From Monocercomonoides exilis (taxonomy: Eukaryota > Preaxostyla > Oxymonadida > Polymastigidae), in NCBI GenBank assembly GCA_001643675.2, contig LSRY02000027.1, forward strand, positions 377,001 to 441,000: a DNA stretch of 64,000 nt. Reading direction: 5' to 3'. This document shows, piece after piece, positions 35,801 to 50,800 of the stretch. The position numbers were made by a program, and so were the translations under genes. The notes under the pieces were generated by a model. That model ran no database searches and was not told the origin of the DNA. It saw only the letters and a program-made list of their open reading frames with translations. Position 1 is the stretch's first letter. Every line of letters begins with the position of its first letter.

Positions 35801-38800
35801 CGTATTTTCTGGGGGAAAAGCCAGAGCTGGAGAGCAGACACGCTTTTGAGTTGATGCAATGGAGATTACAATTCCTCTGAGTGTGCGATCTCTCCACACA
35901 ACAGTCTCATCTAACGCTGCCATTGAAATCAAATGAGCTGGACAATGCCTAACACGAGCAGAAGATGAACGGCACAGATTATTCTTCAAATGAGATGAAT
36001 TCTGTGAGTCATTGATATGCGCAGAAGTCGTTTCATTGCATTCTTTTTCAGCAATCTTTTCTTTCTGGTGAAGTTTCTTTTGTCCCTTCTTATTATTCTT
36101 CAGCAGCCACACAAGAGGATGCTTAGCAAATGAATTCAGACCCCACATGCCAGCAGGCGATCCATATTTTTGAAGCATCACTGGAGCATAGTAGCTTTCG
36201 TTGGGCTTCGAAAGATTGAGCAATTTCCTAATGTCAATGTTGTTGGTCTTGAAAGAAACAGGTTGCGGAGAAGGCAACGAAAACCCTTCAAACAAATCAT
36301 ACACTTGCAATGGATACATCGATGGAACAAGCAATGGAATGACTATATCTTTCAGCCACATTGCAATGAAACTATTACCTGTGCCTTCTTGTTCTCCGGT
36401 GAACAGCTTATACTGCATTTGCCTTATCATTGGAACTGAATTTGTTTTTGGAGCTACAAATTCTTCATCTTTCTGCATCTGAGGCACTTGCTCAGAAGGA
36501 GAGATGCTTAACGTGGAAGAGGATGAGGATGAGGAAGAAGAAGTGGATAGCAAAGTTGAAGCCGTTGTTGCTTTTGAGGATGAGTCATCTTTTTGAATCT
36601 TCATTGATTCGTTTTCTTTCGCTTTCATCTTCTCTGTCTTTGGCTTCGAAGCAGTGTTCTGGCTTTTGGAGTTAGCTTCATATTTTGACTTATACACAAC
36701 CATCGGGCAATTCAACTGTGCTGCTGTGAAAAACGTGCCTTTATAAGGCAGATGAAGAGCCGATGGATCATTTGCTAATTTTGATGAAGATAGATGCAAT
36801 GCCTTGTGAAGATTGACAAATGTTTCAAAGAAGAACTGAATCAAACAAGAAGACGTATTGAACGGCGAAAATGGAATGGAGCTGCTCTGGTTGTAAGTAG
36901 TAGTAGCAACCCGTGGACATGAGCAATCGCGCAAATACTTCTGTGTTTGGGCTTCGTAGAATGTGTTGCTGTCTGATTGCACTTCATCAGCCAAAACAGA
37001 AGGAGGTGCAACAAGCGAAGGAGATGACAGCACTTTCAGATAAGAAGGTGTTGTAAGACTGACAGCATGCGCATTGTTCAAATGCAGGAAGAACTGAGAA
37101 ATAAAACGAGAACTCGTATAAAGTGAACACAATTCTGGGACGAAGAACGAAATGTGGTTGTGCTGCGGCATTCCGGATGAAGAAATTGCGGTCACTGAAC
37201 CAACAGAAGGTGAAGATATCGCAGATGACGGAGATGGCACAGGAGATTCCAGCTGTTTCATTGTAGAAGAGTGAGAGTGTTGCGGAAGATGACTAATTCG
37301 CACTTTGCCTGCACAGTCAATTGAAAGCAGAGTAAGAGAATGTGGTGTGTTTGGAGGAAGCATTATAAATTGTGATGAGTGTGCAATTTTCATTTCTCCA
37401 TTTCCTATCAGTTGTTGCGATTCAATAAATGGCTCAATATGCGAAGATGATGCATATGAAGAAGAAGAAGATGACGACGACGATGATTTTGAACTTGATT
37501 TTTCGTCAGAACCTGTTGATGCAGTTGTCTCTGATTGTGTGGACATTCCAACTGTTTCTCCAATCAGACTCACAAATCCATTCACAGGAGACAATCCATT
37601 TTTCATTACATCATCAATTCTTTTGTATTCTCGCAAAGCAATATTCTTAATCTTCTTTTGCTCATATTCTTCATTGGGATCGATTACAATAGCCATCGAA
37701 CACTCTTCGCGAAATGGCTCCATCACCAAGCAACTATCGTCTTCCCGATCCTCAACTGATTCACCAAATGGAGTTGAACTTCTTTCAATCCGAAGGAATT
37801 TCGAGATCTGTTCGTGTTGAAGTGCATTGATCAGTGAAAGGAATGCAAGCTTTATTCCTGCGCTTTGTTGAGTCACTTCTTCAGATAGTTTCGAATGAGC
37901 AGAATTTTTCTGATCCTTCTTCTCAACTCCAGTAATGTTAACACTGCTGCTATTCGAAAGCTCATCAAACAAAACATATCCTCTTTGCAGAATTGTCATC
38001 ACGTTGGGAATAGCTGCACACAAATATGCAACCATTTCAACAGACACAATAGGCAGTGGTGTGTTTATTGAGGCAATGTGCGAGATAAGATTGGCTTCTG
38101 GTCGCGCAAAACTGGAATTTGGATGCTCTGCAAGCAGACGGCGGAGGAGCAGAATCTGATGTGTGAGAGTGAGCAACGACAAGGAAATAGGACTTTCATC
38201 CAAAACATTCTCTGTCAAAGAAAAAGCAGAAGCAGACGAAGACGCATTGGATGTATCGAGCGAATCGAGGGAATAACAAATTTGTTTAAACAATTCAGAA
38301 AACACTATGAAACGCAGAAGAGGTGAGGGAGACGCTATCTCAAGGAGCAAGTCAAGCAAGACATTAGACGGTGAATGAAGAACAGGCGATAAAGAAGGAT
38401 AATTTGGAAGTAACCTAAGCAAAAGATTCACAAAGGAGAATGAGCAGTTGCTTCTCTTCAACTCATTGTTCGTTGAAGATGCAGAGTTGGATGCAGTCTG
38501 TTGGAATGAGCGAGAAAGCGATGGAAGAGAAGCTGAAAGCAACATTGCTTGAGTGAGTGCAGGATGTGTTTGTGAGAAAGAGCGCAAGACAGACAGCGTA
38601 CAAAACACACTATGCGCAGCAGAGGCAGAAATAACCAGTGGAGAATATTCGCATTCATCCTTTACACTTTCACAGCATTTTTGCTGAAGAGAAGACAAAG
38701 AAAGACAAGCGTCTTCAATAAAATCTGAAAATGCATAAAACGCTGAATCAGCAGTCTTTGAAACAATAGGTGTGAATTCAATCGGCTCAGAAGCAGCTCC

Positions 38801-41800
38801 GCAGTTATTTGTTATCGAAAACATCAAAGATAAAATGGCATTTCCAGCGAGAATATCCGAATCTAATTCATATGCCTTCAAATCTCTTGATGCATTCGGG
38901 TTCCTTAAATAAAAGACAATATCTTTCATTTTCAATTTTGGAAGAGGCGGGCACTCTGGTTGAGAAGGCTTCTTTTTGATTGGATGGTCTTTCAGAGTTG
39001 AAGAAGAAGATGATAACGATGACGATGATGATGATGATGATGATGAAGATGACGATGACGAACTATCTTTTTCTTTTGGCGAATCGTTTTTTGATGCAGT
39101 TTGTGGCTGAGGAAGTGATGCAAGCGCAGAATCTTCTGAAAGTGCTTTACACCATTTCTGGGTATCATCTCCTTCAATGTACTGTGGAACAAACATCGGC
39201 TGTACTTCTTTCGTAACAGCGACACAACATTCTTCTTTCAGCACCTTCCGAACTGATGCCTCAAACACACAGCACAGAGGCGTCAGTGCTCTGAGGATAG
39301 AGAGGAGATGAAGAACGATTGTGTGACCTCTGGGAATGATCTGCTCCATCGAGTCATTTTGAACAGATGAAGAAGAGCTGGACGATGAAGATGCTGAAGC
39401 TGAAGCAGATGCGGAAGAAGAAGAAGAAGCACTCGAGCATATAGAATCGCTCTTTTCAGCATTCTCATCCAATTTCAATGACTTTTTGCTGACTTCAACA
39501 AGATTGCCTGTGCGTCGTGCATAGTATCTGGCTTTATGATGAGCGAACAACTCGAACAAAGCTGTTCTTATTCTCGCCTCGATTGAAGCAGCTGTTTGAG
39601 TTAAAGACAAAATAGCAGATGAAACTGGAACTGTGCATTCACTTGGAAGCCACGAAGAAATCTGAAGAAGAGAGGAAATCAAACTCCATCTTTCTGATAC
39701 AAAACTTTCTGTCTGCTTTGATCTGATTGCTTCAGATTCGGCTGAGTGCTCAGAAACAGAAGCAATCTCCATCATGTTGTGTTGCACAAGCAATTCGAGC
39801 AACGAATTAATTGTGGTCGAGTGAATGGGGAGTGCAAGGCTGCATGCTCTTTGTATTTGGCTAGCCAACGACTCAACATCTGCTTCTCTCTTTGTTTGTG
39901 AAGATGCATCCAACAGATTTGTGCAAGATTGTTGAAGAAGCGCAAAGAGGGTCTTAAAGAAGGATTGAAGATCTTCCCTATCCTTTGCAGACAAACTGAA
40001 TGAAGTAGTTGAAGGCTGAGCAAGTTGTGGATCATCGAAAGTGGAAGGAATGTATTCGTCATCTCTTTCATAGACATAATCAATCACTTCATCATCCACA
40101 TCCTCATCAAAGTCTTTGTCAACTTTGACGACTTCTTCTGATTCATCAGATTTCTTGTTGATTTCTTCTTCAATGGTATCTTCTTTGGTTTGATGATGTT
40201 CTGAAGTATTTTCAGAGTCCTCCTCTTTCTTCGAATTATTTGCTGTTTTGTCTTTTGCATATGGTGACAGCAGACAAACCGCCAATTGCGAAAGAGGAAG
40301 AAGAAATGCAGTTTCTTGTTGCATCACAGTCGTTGCCTCACGCAAATTGATTTGCAGTTGGCGAAGAAGAGCGCAAAGTGATGACACATCTCTTTTCTTC
40401 TGCGAGTCTGCTTTGGCTTTCTTTGCCACGAAGAATGCAGTTGCTGGTTGTGACATAAGCTGCATATCTTCTGTGAATATGAAAGGTGCGTTTAAAAATA
40501 TATCTGGAGACAGTGACTCTGCCTGCTTCATAATGGCGAGCTCAGTCTCATCTGATCTCTCCAGATAATCCATGAAATTCTGATAATTGATTTTGTGTTT
40601 AACATCTTCTTTCTTTGAGCATTTCTTGCAAATATATTCCCTTTTGCATGCTCCTTCTCCCCTTTCTGACAAAAATATTTCTCGAGAATGTTCCCATCCG
40701 CATTTTGCATACCACATCCTTCTGCTTTCGCTGGAGTTGTGGAATGGGTGAGGATAAATGCCGCGCGACGGAAGAAGAAGAGGAGTGAACGGAACAAGCG
40801 GAGAGCACGTAAACTGCAGCTGCGGATGAAGAACCATCGCGAATGAAGGTTGCACACAGCGAGTAGTAAGCAGCAATGGGTATGAATGGCTGCAATAGTT
40901 CTTCCATTCTGCGCTCTGCGAAATGGAAGTGTTGATCTCAATGGCTGTGTCATCTTGTTCTGAAGACAACTTTTCATTCTCCAATTCCAATGAACCGCTT
41001 TTTGTGAATGTAACTTTTCCTACGAGTGGATGAGACAACACAGATGAAAATACCTTTCTAAGAGCATTTTGCGCAGAAGAAACGAGAGCATTTGAAGAAT
41101 TCATAATAGGCAGTGCATATTTTGAAAAGAACGAAATATTATCAGATAAAAGATTCAGCTTAATGATTTGGTATCTTGAAGCCAGCAGATAAAGAAGATG
41201 GAAAGAAGAGAAGAGGAGCGAATGGCAAAGTGTCGCTGGAAGATGAAGAGTGCTGTGCATACTGCCAAGTGCAACCTCTGAAAGAGATCCCCAAATGGTT
41301 GGTGGATGAGACAAGGTGAACCTGTCAATCTGAGCAAGAACAAGTCCAATAAATATGTTCAGATAGTTCTTGCATTCAGGGAACATCCTTAAAAGAGGCA
41401 GAGAAACATACTGGCCTGTATTCAGAGTAATTCCACCAGTCATCAGGCAGTTGATTTGCTTCGCGTTTGTATCCTCTTCTTTGTAAGTTGACGATCTAAG
41501 CCACAAACTCTTGTTCATCGGATCTAACGTGTCCCAAACAGTTGGGTCAAGCAGCACATCTGTGTCTGTATATCCAGCGAGTGAATTGAATTGCTCTCCA
41601 ACAGCACTCGTTGCTCCATTTGAAGAAGCGTTTGATCTGTTTGAAGAATTCGATGGAGAAGGGCCTGTTGATGGCCGTGAAAAGCTGTACTTCTCTCCCA
41701 TGTGGTTCATCACGTAGATAAGATACGCCGCAACATTGTCGCTGATGGAGAGGAAGCATGGAGCAATGCTCAGAACATGAGAAGGATTAGATGAGGTTGG

Positions 41801-44800
41801 CTCTGTTGCAGCTGTTACAACAGGCTGGGAATTAAGAAGGCCCGCTCCGAATGTTCTTGTAAGAATATAAGAATAGATAAGCGATGGATACAAAGAAATC
41901 ACAGTTGACAGATAAGTTAATGATTCTTTCATGTTGTTTGAATAAGATGATAGAAGAATATCTTTTCCTTTTCCAGTTGTTTCTTCAACAGAAAACAGGT
42001 TGAATTTATCAACCTCTGCGATTCCAAATGAATGTTGTGGTATTGCTAAGTATTGAGTATTTGATGATTGATTGCACTCATTTGTCTCTGTAATGTCTTT
42101 CTTCAAAGTATTGTTGCATTTAGCAACAATTGTATCATATTCTGTTTCAATTGGACTTGCTTTGTCTGCTAATCGCAAAAATGGTAAAGACCATCCAACT
42201 GCCAGAGGCAAAAATGGAAGATTGGACAATACGAATCGGCTCCATTCATCAGAGATGTTGCCATATTCTAATTGTTGATCCTTTGCCTGAATTGATGAAT
42301 CTTCCTCTGAAATTGGAAGCTTGTGTTCTTGCTCATTTTCCTTTTCATCCTCTGAATTAGATTCATCAGCTGCCACAGCAGCTGAAGGTTCTGAGTCAGA
42401 TTGTTGATCTCTTTGTGTTTTATCACCCTCATCATCCTCCTTCTTTTCTTCAGGCTTTTGTTCTTCAGATGTTTCTGAAAGCGATGCAGCTAAAGCCAAT
42501 TGCAGCAATTCGTCATCACTTAACATCTGCTGCGTGCCGAAGAGACCAGCTTCATCTGCAAAGTCGGAATGAAATTCTGAATTGTGGACTGTCGAACTGT
42601 CATTTTGACCGCTTTCAGAAGGCTGCGAAGATATCAAAGTATCTGCTGCATCTTCTGTTTGGACTGGCTCAAAAGACGTTGCACTATTTGCGGTTTGTTG
42701 AGCTTCTGTTTCTGGTTCAGTTTCTGGTGCATTTTGCTGAGCAACAGATTGCTCGTTATTATCTCCAGCAAACGAAGCTGCAACAGAAGCAGCCTCTAAA
42801 TTGTCTTCTTCATCGTGCTCACCTTGCTCATCAGCAGTAGCTGTTTCGGCACTTGCTTCGTTGTTTGCTTGTCCCTCTTCTGCTTCTTGTTGGGACATTT
42901 GCAAAGCAAGCATAAGCATTGCGTCTTCATCGTCTAAGTTCACAATTTGTTCTTGATCCAGAAATATTGATTGCATCGAATTGGATGGTTCAGTTGCTTC
43001 GTGTGTTGATGGATGCTCGGCTGATTCCTCAGCTTGTGAAGACGTGGACGTTGTTTCTGCTGATGCAGTCGATGTTGCTTGATCTGTCATTGGCACCCCT
43101 GTTTGAGCAGCTGATTCTATTTGAGTGTGTTCTGCTTGATTGTCTATTTGCTCCGGATGCTCTGTCTGATTTTGCTGGGACAGCTGCGCCTGTATATGGT
43201 TCAACGCTTCAGATATCCCTGTTGCTTCAGCTGCCAAGGACGAAACCGTCATAGAAGCTTCTGCCGATGGTCTAACTGCTGATAAAGAAGGAACTTGCCT
43301 GGTTTGACGAGTCATCGCATATGTGGACTGCAGAACAGCCTCCATCATCGCTTCATTCTCAGCATCTCTCGCACTGCGCTGAATAACCAGCTCTTCTATC
43401 CGGCGTACCAAATTTCTCTCCCTCTCTTCCAACACTCTGATGTTTTCCTGCGCTTGCTGCGCTAACATTGCAACACTCCTCTGCTGCCTTCTCGCTTCCA
43501 TCGCTTGTTCGGTCATCTCTTGCATCTGACTCGTCAGAATGAGACGTTGATTGCTGAGTGCTGAAGATTCAGCCCTCAAACTTGATCTAGTTGAGCCATT
43601 CGCTCGAACGAATCGACCGCCTCTTCCTCTTCGAACATGAATATCAGAGAAACCTGCATTTGAACGAATAGTATGCATTCCTGGAAGACGATGTGTTGTT
43701 GGATGTTGCTCGAAAAATACCAAATTTCCTTGATCATGAACATAAAAATGATTTGCATCAACGTTTTGATCACTATCTCTTCCTGATTCATTGCTTGCAT
43801 TCCAAAAATTGTCATCAGTTATTTCTTGATATTCCTCCTCCTCTTCCTCCTCTTCTTCGTCGTCGTCGTCGTCATTGTCAAGCATCGATTCATCATCCAA
43901 ATCAATTGGAGTGTATGTCTGTTCGTCGTCTTCTCCTTCTCCATCTTCAGCATCTTCAAGCAATTCACTACCAATTGAATGCTCACTCGTATTGATGCGG
44001 TTGGATGAAAGTGATTCTAATCTCGTTCTGCCATCACTCTCCAGAGTTCCAAACGAATTTGGACTATCAATTCCAAATCTGGTTTGCCCAATGCGGTGAA
44101 GCCTCTGCTCCATTGTGCTGTTGCTGATTGATGCAAACCCAGAACCATCGCGAGATCTTGTTTCGCTTGTGCTTAGTAAATCAAATGGATGTGTATAGAA
44201 AGCGCTTGAGGAAGATGAGAACGTTCTTGCTGAAGAAGTCGAAGTTGATGGCTGAGCATTCTGTTCATTGATTCTCCTTTGCAACTCATTAATTTGAGCA
44301 TTCATACGCTGAGTTTGTCTGTCAGCTGCCACAACATTGGCACTTGCTTGATCCAACGCAGCCCTCAATTCCGTGTTGTCTCTGCGTGTTGCATTCAACA
44401 GGTTGCGTACCTGCAGAAGCTCTTCATTCATCGCAGGCACGCTTCTTTGATCTGGCTGGTCCGATTGTGCAGATCTGGAAGAAGAAGAAGATATTGCTGT
44501 TGTTGATGATCTTGTGGATGATAGTATGCTTGGAGGCAACGGAGTACACGACTGGCGATTGATATAACTAAGATTTGGGAAGTTGGCGATTGCAGTGTCA
44601 AACGCGGTATCTCTGCTCGGAGCGGATTGCATTGCATCAAATGTTGAACCTTTCTTCGATTCATCAAACGCCTTTTTCTGTGAGAAGGAATCAGAAGATT
44701 GCACTTTTCTTGAAAGCTGCGAATATTTCTTGGAGCCAACAATTGGTATCAAAGGAATGCATCGCAAAAACAGACTGCCTGCTTTGGGTAGAAGCGTTCT

Positions 44801-47800
44801 TTCTCTCTCATTTCGTACAAAAGTCATGCAATTCGTCAGAATTCTAACAGCTTTTTGGATAAATTCATGTTTCGAGGAAGAAGCCAAACGTTTCAGTTTG
44901 CTTGTGAGTTCTGGATTAGAATCAATCAAACAGCGAAGTTGGTCTTTGTTTTTGCAGTCTTTTGCCTCATCATCATTGTCAGAGCTATCTTCAAGCGATT
45001 TGTCTTTCAGAAGCTCGGTTTGCATCAAAGAAAGGAATTCGCACATCAAAGCATGCAGAGAAGGATGAGTAAGTGGTGCACTTGGGAACAAAGGATGTTC
45101 ATCTTCTGAATGAAGGCGAATAAGAAAAGCTTCTTCGTGCTGAGTTGCCGATGAAGCGCCTCTTAATTTTGCAGCAGCATTCAAAGAAGGAGGAACGAGC
45201 AGTCTGGATTCTGTATCCAAATCTTGAGAATTCCCAGACTGTGGTCCATATCTTCGTTGCATTTTTGAAAGATATTTTGAAAAGTTATTGCTCCATTGAT
45301 TCTCCTGCGATTGACGTGAGTTCTGAGATTGAGATGTTCCTTCAGAAGTCTCTGATCCGTTCGGTCCATCTGAATGTGGCTGTTGATCTTTGTGTTCAAT
45401 GTCTGGTTTCTTTTCGATTGAATCCAATCCAACAAATAATTTTTCTGCTGAATTATCACCATAATCCCTAAATGCGGATGGAGGAAGCGTTTTTGCCCAT
45501 CGCTGGATCATCTGAAGGATATGAGAGATTGCAACAATATGCTCAGATGAAAGCAGAGTCATTAGCATCATCGATTCAGTAGGAATAAGCAAAGATTCAT
45601 TTTGTTGCAGCGTGTTTGATGAAAGAGGCAGTGCAGAAGACGATGAAGCAGACAAACTCTTTGCTGCTCCTTCTGCAGCACCTGTCATCTTGTCAATAAA
45701 TCCTTTCATTGAATGAAGTCTCTCATCAATTTCACTTTCTTCACAGAGCCCAGAAAATATTGGTCGCAGGGTCATTAAAATGAACAAAGCACATCGAAAT
45801 TGAATCAAAGTGCCAGGGAAAGAAGAGAATGTCCGAGATTCGCTGCCTCCCCCTGGAGGCATCAGTACATCAGCTACATGACTGTCTTGAGTCAAAATAT
45901 TAATCGGGTGTGTGTGTGGGAATAGAGAAAGAATGATGAAGTTGAGGAGACGATACAGCTCAAACAGCGCCGTGGAGCAGTCGCGAATATTCAGCTGGTT
46001 AAGTGTCAAGACAGCTGGATAGAAGAAGAGGTGTGAAACGGGACTATTTGCACCAGAATCAGATGGAGAACAGAATGAGGTTGAATCCGGCTGTGATGGA
46101 ATTGAAAGAATTTGAAATGAAGATGGATGCAGTCGGAGTACAATTCGTCCCAAATCTCCTCGATCAAGAGGCTTTCTGGAACAAGCGCATTCATCTTCTT
46201 CATTGTCAGACATTTCTTCCTCTTTTTCTCTCTCTGATAGATTATTGTATTCATCCGAAGCTTCACCCACTTTTCCTTCTGCTTTCGAGTTGCTTGGTTT
46301 CGGAATAGAAAACGTTGTAGGAGCAGCAGCAATCCTTTTAAAGGCATAAGTGTTTGTGTGGAGATGAGGACGGTTTGCTGACAGTGACAAAAGTGTCAGA
46401 TCTATAACTGGTGGAGGAACCAATAAATCTTCTGTTTTCTGCTGATCAAATTCGTTGCCTGCTGCTGAAATCTTGCTTCGAGTAGGCGAAAGTGAAACAG
46501 ATGGGACTGAAAGACTTTCAGGCATATAAGATAGCATGCATGAAGATGATAAGCAAGTCGCATAACATTCTGAAGATAAGGTTGAACGTGGATCATATTT
46601 CTGTTTTACGCAATGTGGAGCAATGTGCAGTACAAACGGAGCGGATTCCTCTGTTTCCTCATTCCGCTGGGAGCTTTTATCAATATCTGTGCTTTGCTGC
46701 TTTGAGCTTTTATGTGACAATGACGAAATATGGCAGCACATTGACTGATTGGTATCAACAGATGGATTTGTATCGCGGAGCAGCTTCACTCTCATCGTCT
46801 CCTCCACCACCCAAGATGTAACAGCACCAAGCATTTCCATTCCTCCTCTGTCTATAAATGTCAGCAGAAGTGGATAGCATGGGAAATCTGTTAGTCCATC
46901 CGGATATTTGTCGTTCGGGTAAAACGGGAGCAGCTTACCAGATTTCGAAGAATCTTCGCTTGATGAAGAATCCTTCTTTTTCGGAGTTGGCTTGGAGGGC
47001 GGGGGCTGTTCAGGGCGATGCAAATAAGAGGCCGACAAGAAAAGTGTCTTTGTGATTATACCAAGCACAGAAAAGTAATATGAAGACAGAGTTGTGCTGA
47101 ACACAAAGGAAGCTGATTGCGAGCTCCGATCAGACGAAGATGATGATGTTTTGCTAAATGAATTGCCTCTTCGAGAAAATGGATGCGAAAATAATGGTTC
47201 GAATTTGGCAGATGCAGAATTGGCAGCTTTGTCTTTGTTATTTTGGCTCTTCAATGGATGGAACATTAAAAGAGAAGCAAACAGCTGAGTGACGCACGTT
47301 GCAACAATCCTTTTCCCCAGATCAAAATGCTCATAACAATGTGTAATGAGTGTTTGTTTGGTCTCACTATTGCGCGTCAGCTCCTTCCACTTATCTTCTT
47401 CAAGCCTTTTTGGAATAATTGTCTCAGCCTCCCAATTGCCTGACTCACCATCTGCATTATCCTCATTTGATTCATCTCGTCTTGGAAGTATCAGCGAATG
47501 ATGCATCGTACGAGACTCTGGAATGCGTTGTCTTGTGACGAGTGGCTGCAGCATCGGATTAACACCCATTGTCATAAACGAGCAGCAGATGTCCAGCACT
47601 TTGTTCACAAGAGGAACAATAAAGTTTCTGATGCGCTTTGTGCCTGTCCGAATGTACATGCGAACAGACTGCGGAAGTGCCATTGGAATGGCGCGACACT
47701 GTTCATATGCTTTCGAAGTTGATTCGCTGTTTTCTGCAACAGTCCTGTCCTTTCTCATTAAATCAAACAATTCCTCTTCTTCTGCTTGTTGCATAATGCT

Positions 47801-50800
47801 CCAAACAATATTGCCACTGCTGCCATTTTCGTTGTTGTTCTCTTTTGCCTGCTTCCACATCACCCAGAATATTTGCTGTGTTGTGTTGTCTGTCTCCACA
47901 AGTGCCAGGAACCACAGTAGCTGAGCCACCACCTTTGAAAGAGCAGTAAACAGCTCGTATGCAAAGCGGGGGTTCTTCGTCAGAATCAAGTGGAGCAGAG
48001 TAGCCATCGGTAAGTGTTTGTTGTACGGTGCAGAGAATGCTGGGTGTCCTTTGAATCCAGAGGCAACAAATGGAGCGATTTGAGGGAATGGGTTGGGAAG
48101 TGCTTGGTGAACAGTATTTTTTGGAACGGCGTTTGATGGAACAAGTGATGAAGCAGAATGTGACGCTGTCTGCTCAGAACATCCCGTGTGCTTCCAAAAC
48201 GAAGACGCAAAAAGAGCTCCAATCGAAGAGAAATGCATCGAGCTGGTGGCAGCAGGCTTGCTCGTCCCGCTTTTCTCACCTAAAGAGTCAAGCGTCTCTG
48301 ACTCAGAAGAAAATGACCCGAAGCCATAGAGTGCGCGTAGTGAGCTGAGTGATGATTGATACAGCATAAACTTCTCACCTGTCTGCGACCGCTCGTTCTG
48401 GACCTTCAGGTCTTTGTTCTCCACATTCAGCACACGCTCGCTGGTAAGCCAAGAGAGAGTCACAATAACACGCGTCAGCGCTTCTTCGAACTCCAAAACA
48501 GAGAAGCTGCGGAAGAGAGAGAACAAATCATATGCTTCGGCTGTTGATGCTGCTAATCGAGAAAGAACAGGAGATTCAACAGTTTCTGCTGAAGAAGAAG
48601 ACGATGACGATGCTGTTGAAGCTTCCACAATTAGCCCAACACCATCTTGTGCGACAGTTCCTCTGCTTATCGCGTCAGCAATCTTCTGTGCTCTTTTCTG
48701 AGAAGCAGAAAGTGTGCTTGAGAGCGACGACGCAGCCGATGTGCAAATAGAAACAAGAAAAGAAGCGAGAACAGAATGCACTCTGGACGAAGTGGTAGAC
48801 AAAGACAGAAGAGTCAGGATGTCTGCAACAAAAGGCAGATTCGACGGATTCTTCAGCGAATTCATCTGAAGAGCACCTACGCTGGTGGTTGTTTCTTCTT
48901 CACTTGGATTGTTTATTATGAGTGGAATCCCAACACCAGACAGTGCGTACAAACGAGACACTTTCGCTTGAACATTAACATTTTTCTCGGTTTCAGAATC
49001 ATTTGTTGGTTGTGATGAAGAAGCAGCCTTCAACATTTGCTTATCTTCTGCTTTGCATTTTTGGTCTTTCTGTTCCGTCTGCATGAAATTACCTGTCTGA
49101 CTAACTTCATCTGTCTCTTTGCCTCTCTCTTTCATCTTTATCTTTTCGAGTGTGTTGTGTGGAGGCGCCAAATTAATCGAAGCAAAGCTCCAATTGGAAG
49201 CATCTGAACTGAGAAGCGACAGAAACACTTGCATCAGCCGCGGGTTGTACATCAAACAGGGCGGCTGCTGAGAAGAGGGTTTGGATAAAGCAGCTTGCAT
49301 GTTTGATATTAGAGACGATGTAATGGGAGAAGGATCAAGTTGAGTGAAGAGGAAGGGAACTAGTGCACAACGACACTTCTCTTCTCCTTCTTCTGATGAA
49401 GAAGAGGAAGAAGAAGAATTCGAAGAAGACTTAGTTTGTTCTTTTCTAATTGAAGGTGCTGAAATAAATGCAAATTGAGGTAAAAATGGCAAGGTAGAAG
49501 ATAAAGTTGATGATGGTGATGAAAGTGGTTGAGGCTCAGTTGAATCTCTTCTGAAGCTCGTAAATCTTCTCGCAAAGATGTCCATTTGGCTCTGCATTTC
49601 CTGCTGAGTGTCTGCCAATTGTGTTGAGTTTCCAGGAAGCATTTCGTCGAAGAAGTCTTCGGAAAACAGAGGATGAATCCTCATCTTCTTTGCAATTGGC
49701 AGCTGTGAGCAAGAAAGAAGCGATGTGTCTGAATATGTTGCAAAGAAGTAGAATCTGCACAAAGACGCTAAAGAAGTCTGTTGGAAGCGGTTCAGCGACA
49801 CGCGCCTACCGTTCTCGAGGCGGCTATTCAGAAGATGAAGAGCGTGCTCTCTTCTTTCAGCCTTTTGAAGAGGAGTCAAAGAAGAAGCAGACGAACATTC
49901 GCTCTCCATTTTACTGCTTCCACTCGTATTTGCTGAAAATGTGCTTTCAAACTCCTTCAATAGGTCATCATCTGGCTCAAATAGCAGCTTGTGATAATCA
50001 ACTTGGCTGTCCCTCTCCAAACTGTCGAACTGATCACCTGTTGGATTCTTCAATGCAATTGTCATTGAAAGAGCAGCTGCTTCTTCATCACTCATCCAAC
50101 TGTTGTTTCTCTTCACTGGGCAGACGATGTTATCCCACGCATCCAACTCCTTTTCAATCACTTTCATCACATCTTCGAGAATCGCCTCTCGATTTTCTTC
50201 TGTACCTTCTTTCATTTCAGTCACCGCATTAACTTCTTCTTTCGCTTCTTTTTCTTCTTTTTCTTCAGCTTTCTGTTCTGTTGGTTTCTCCTTCTCTTCC
50301 TTCTCCTTTGAGCTTTGTTCAATTTCTCTGGAAAATTTCTTCTTGACAATCCGTATATAGCGTTCCATGTATTTGAGCATCTCTTCTTTTTCTTCTGCTT
50401 TTCGTTCGACCTTCTTTCTCTCATCCTCTTCTCCTTTCTCCGTCAAAAGCAGTGCCCTGCATTCGTCTCCCTTCCATCTTTTAGCAGCTTCCATCCACTT
50501 CCTCACCAGCATCATACCGTCTTCCACAACTTGCTCTCCAAATATCCCGTGCAGCCCAACAACCCTCCACAGCCGATGAAGCAGCGCCTTCTCTTCTTCC
50601 TCTTTCTCTTTTCTTTTCTTCTGCAGATCTGCAATGAGCTCGTTTCTCAGTTCACTTTCTTTGCTCAGCATCTCCTCCTGTTTCTGACCCCATTGCTTCA
50701 GCATCCGCTTGACTGCTTTTCCTCCGATTTTGTGCTTCTCCATCACTTTTGTCATTCCCATGCCTCTGATCAACGCTTTCTTTATCTTCTTTCTGCGCAT

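Noticed and set aside
40528-40977. Cys-containing cluster in the HECT protein (around WYAKCGWEH ... CKKC) as a zinc finger
   Set aside because: Too few regularly spaced Cys/His to assign a known finger; left as an unassigned segment.
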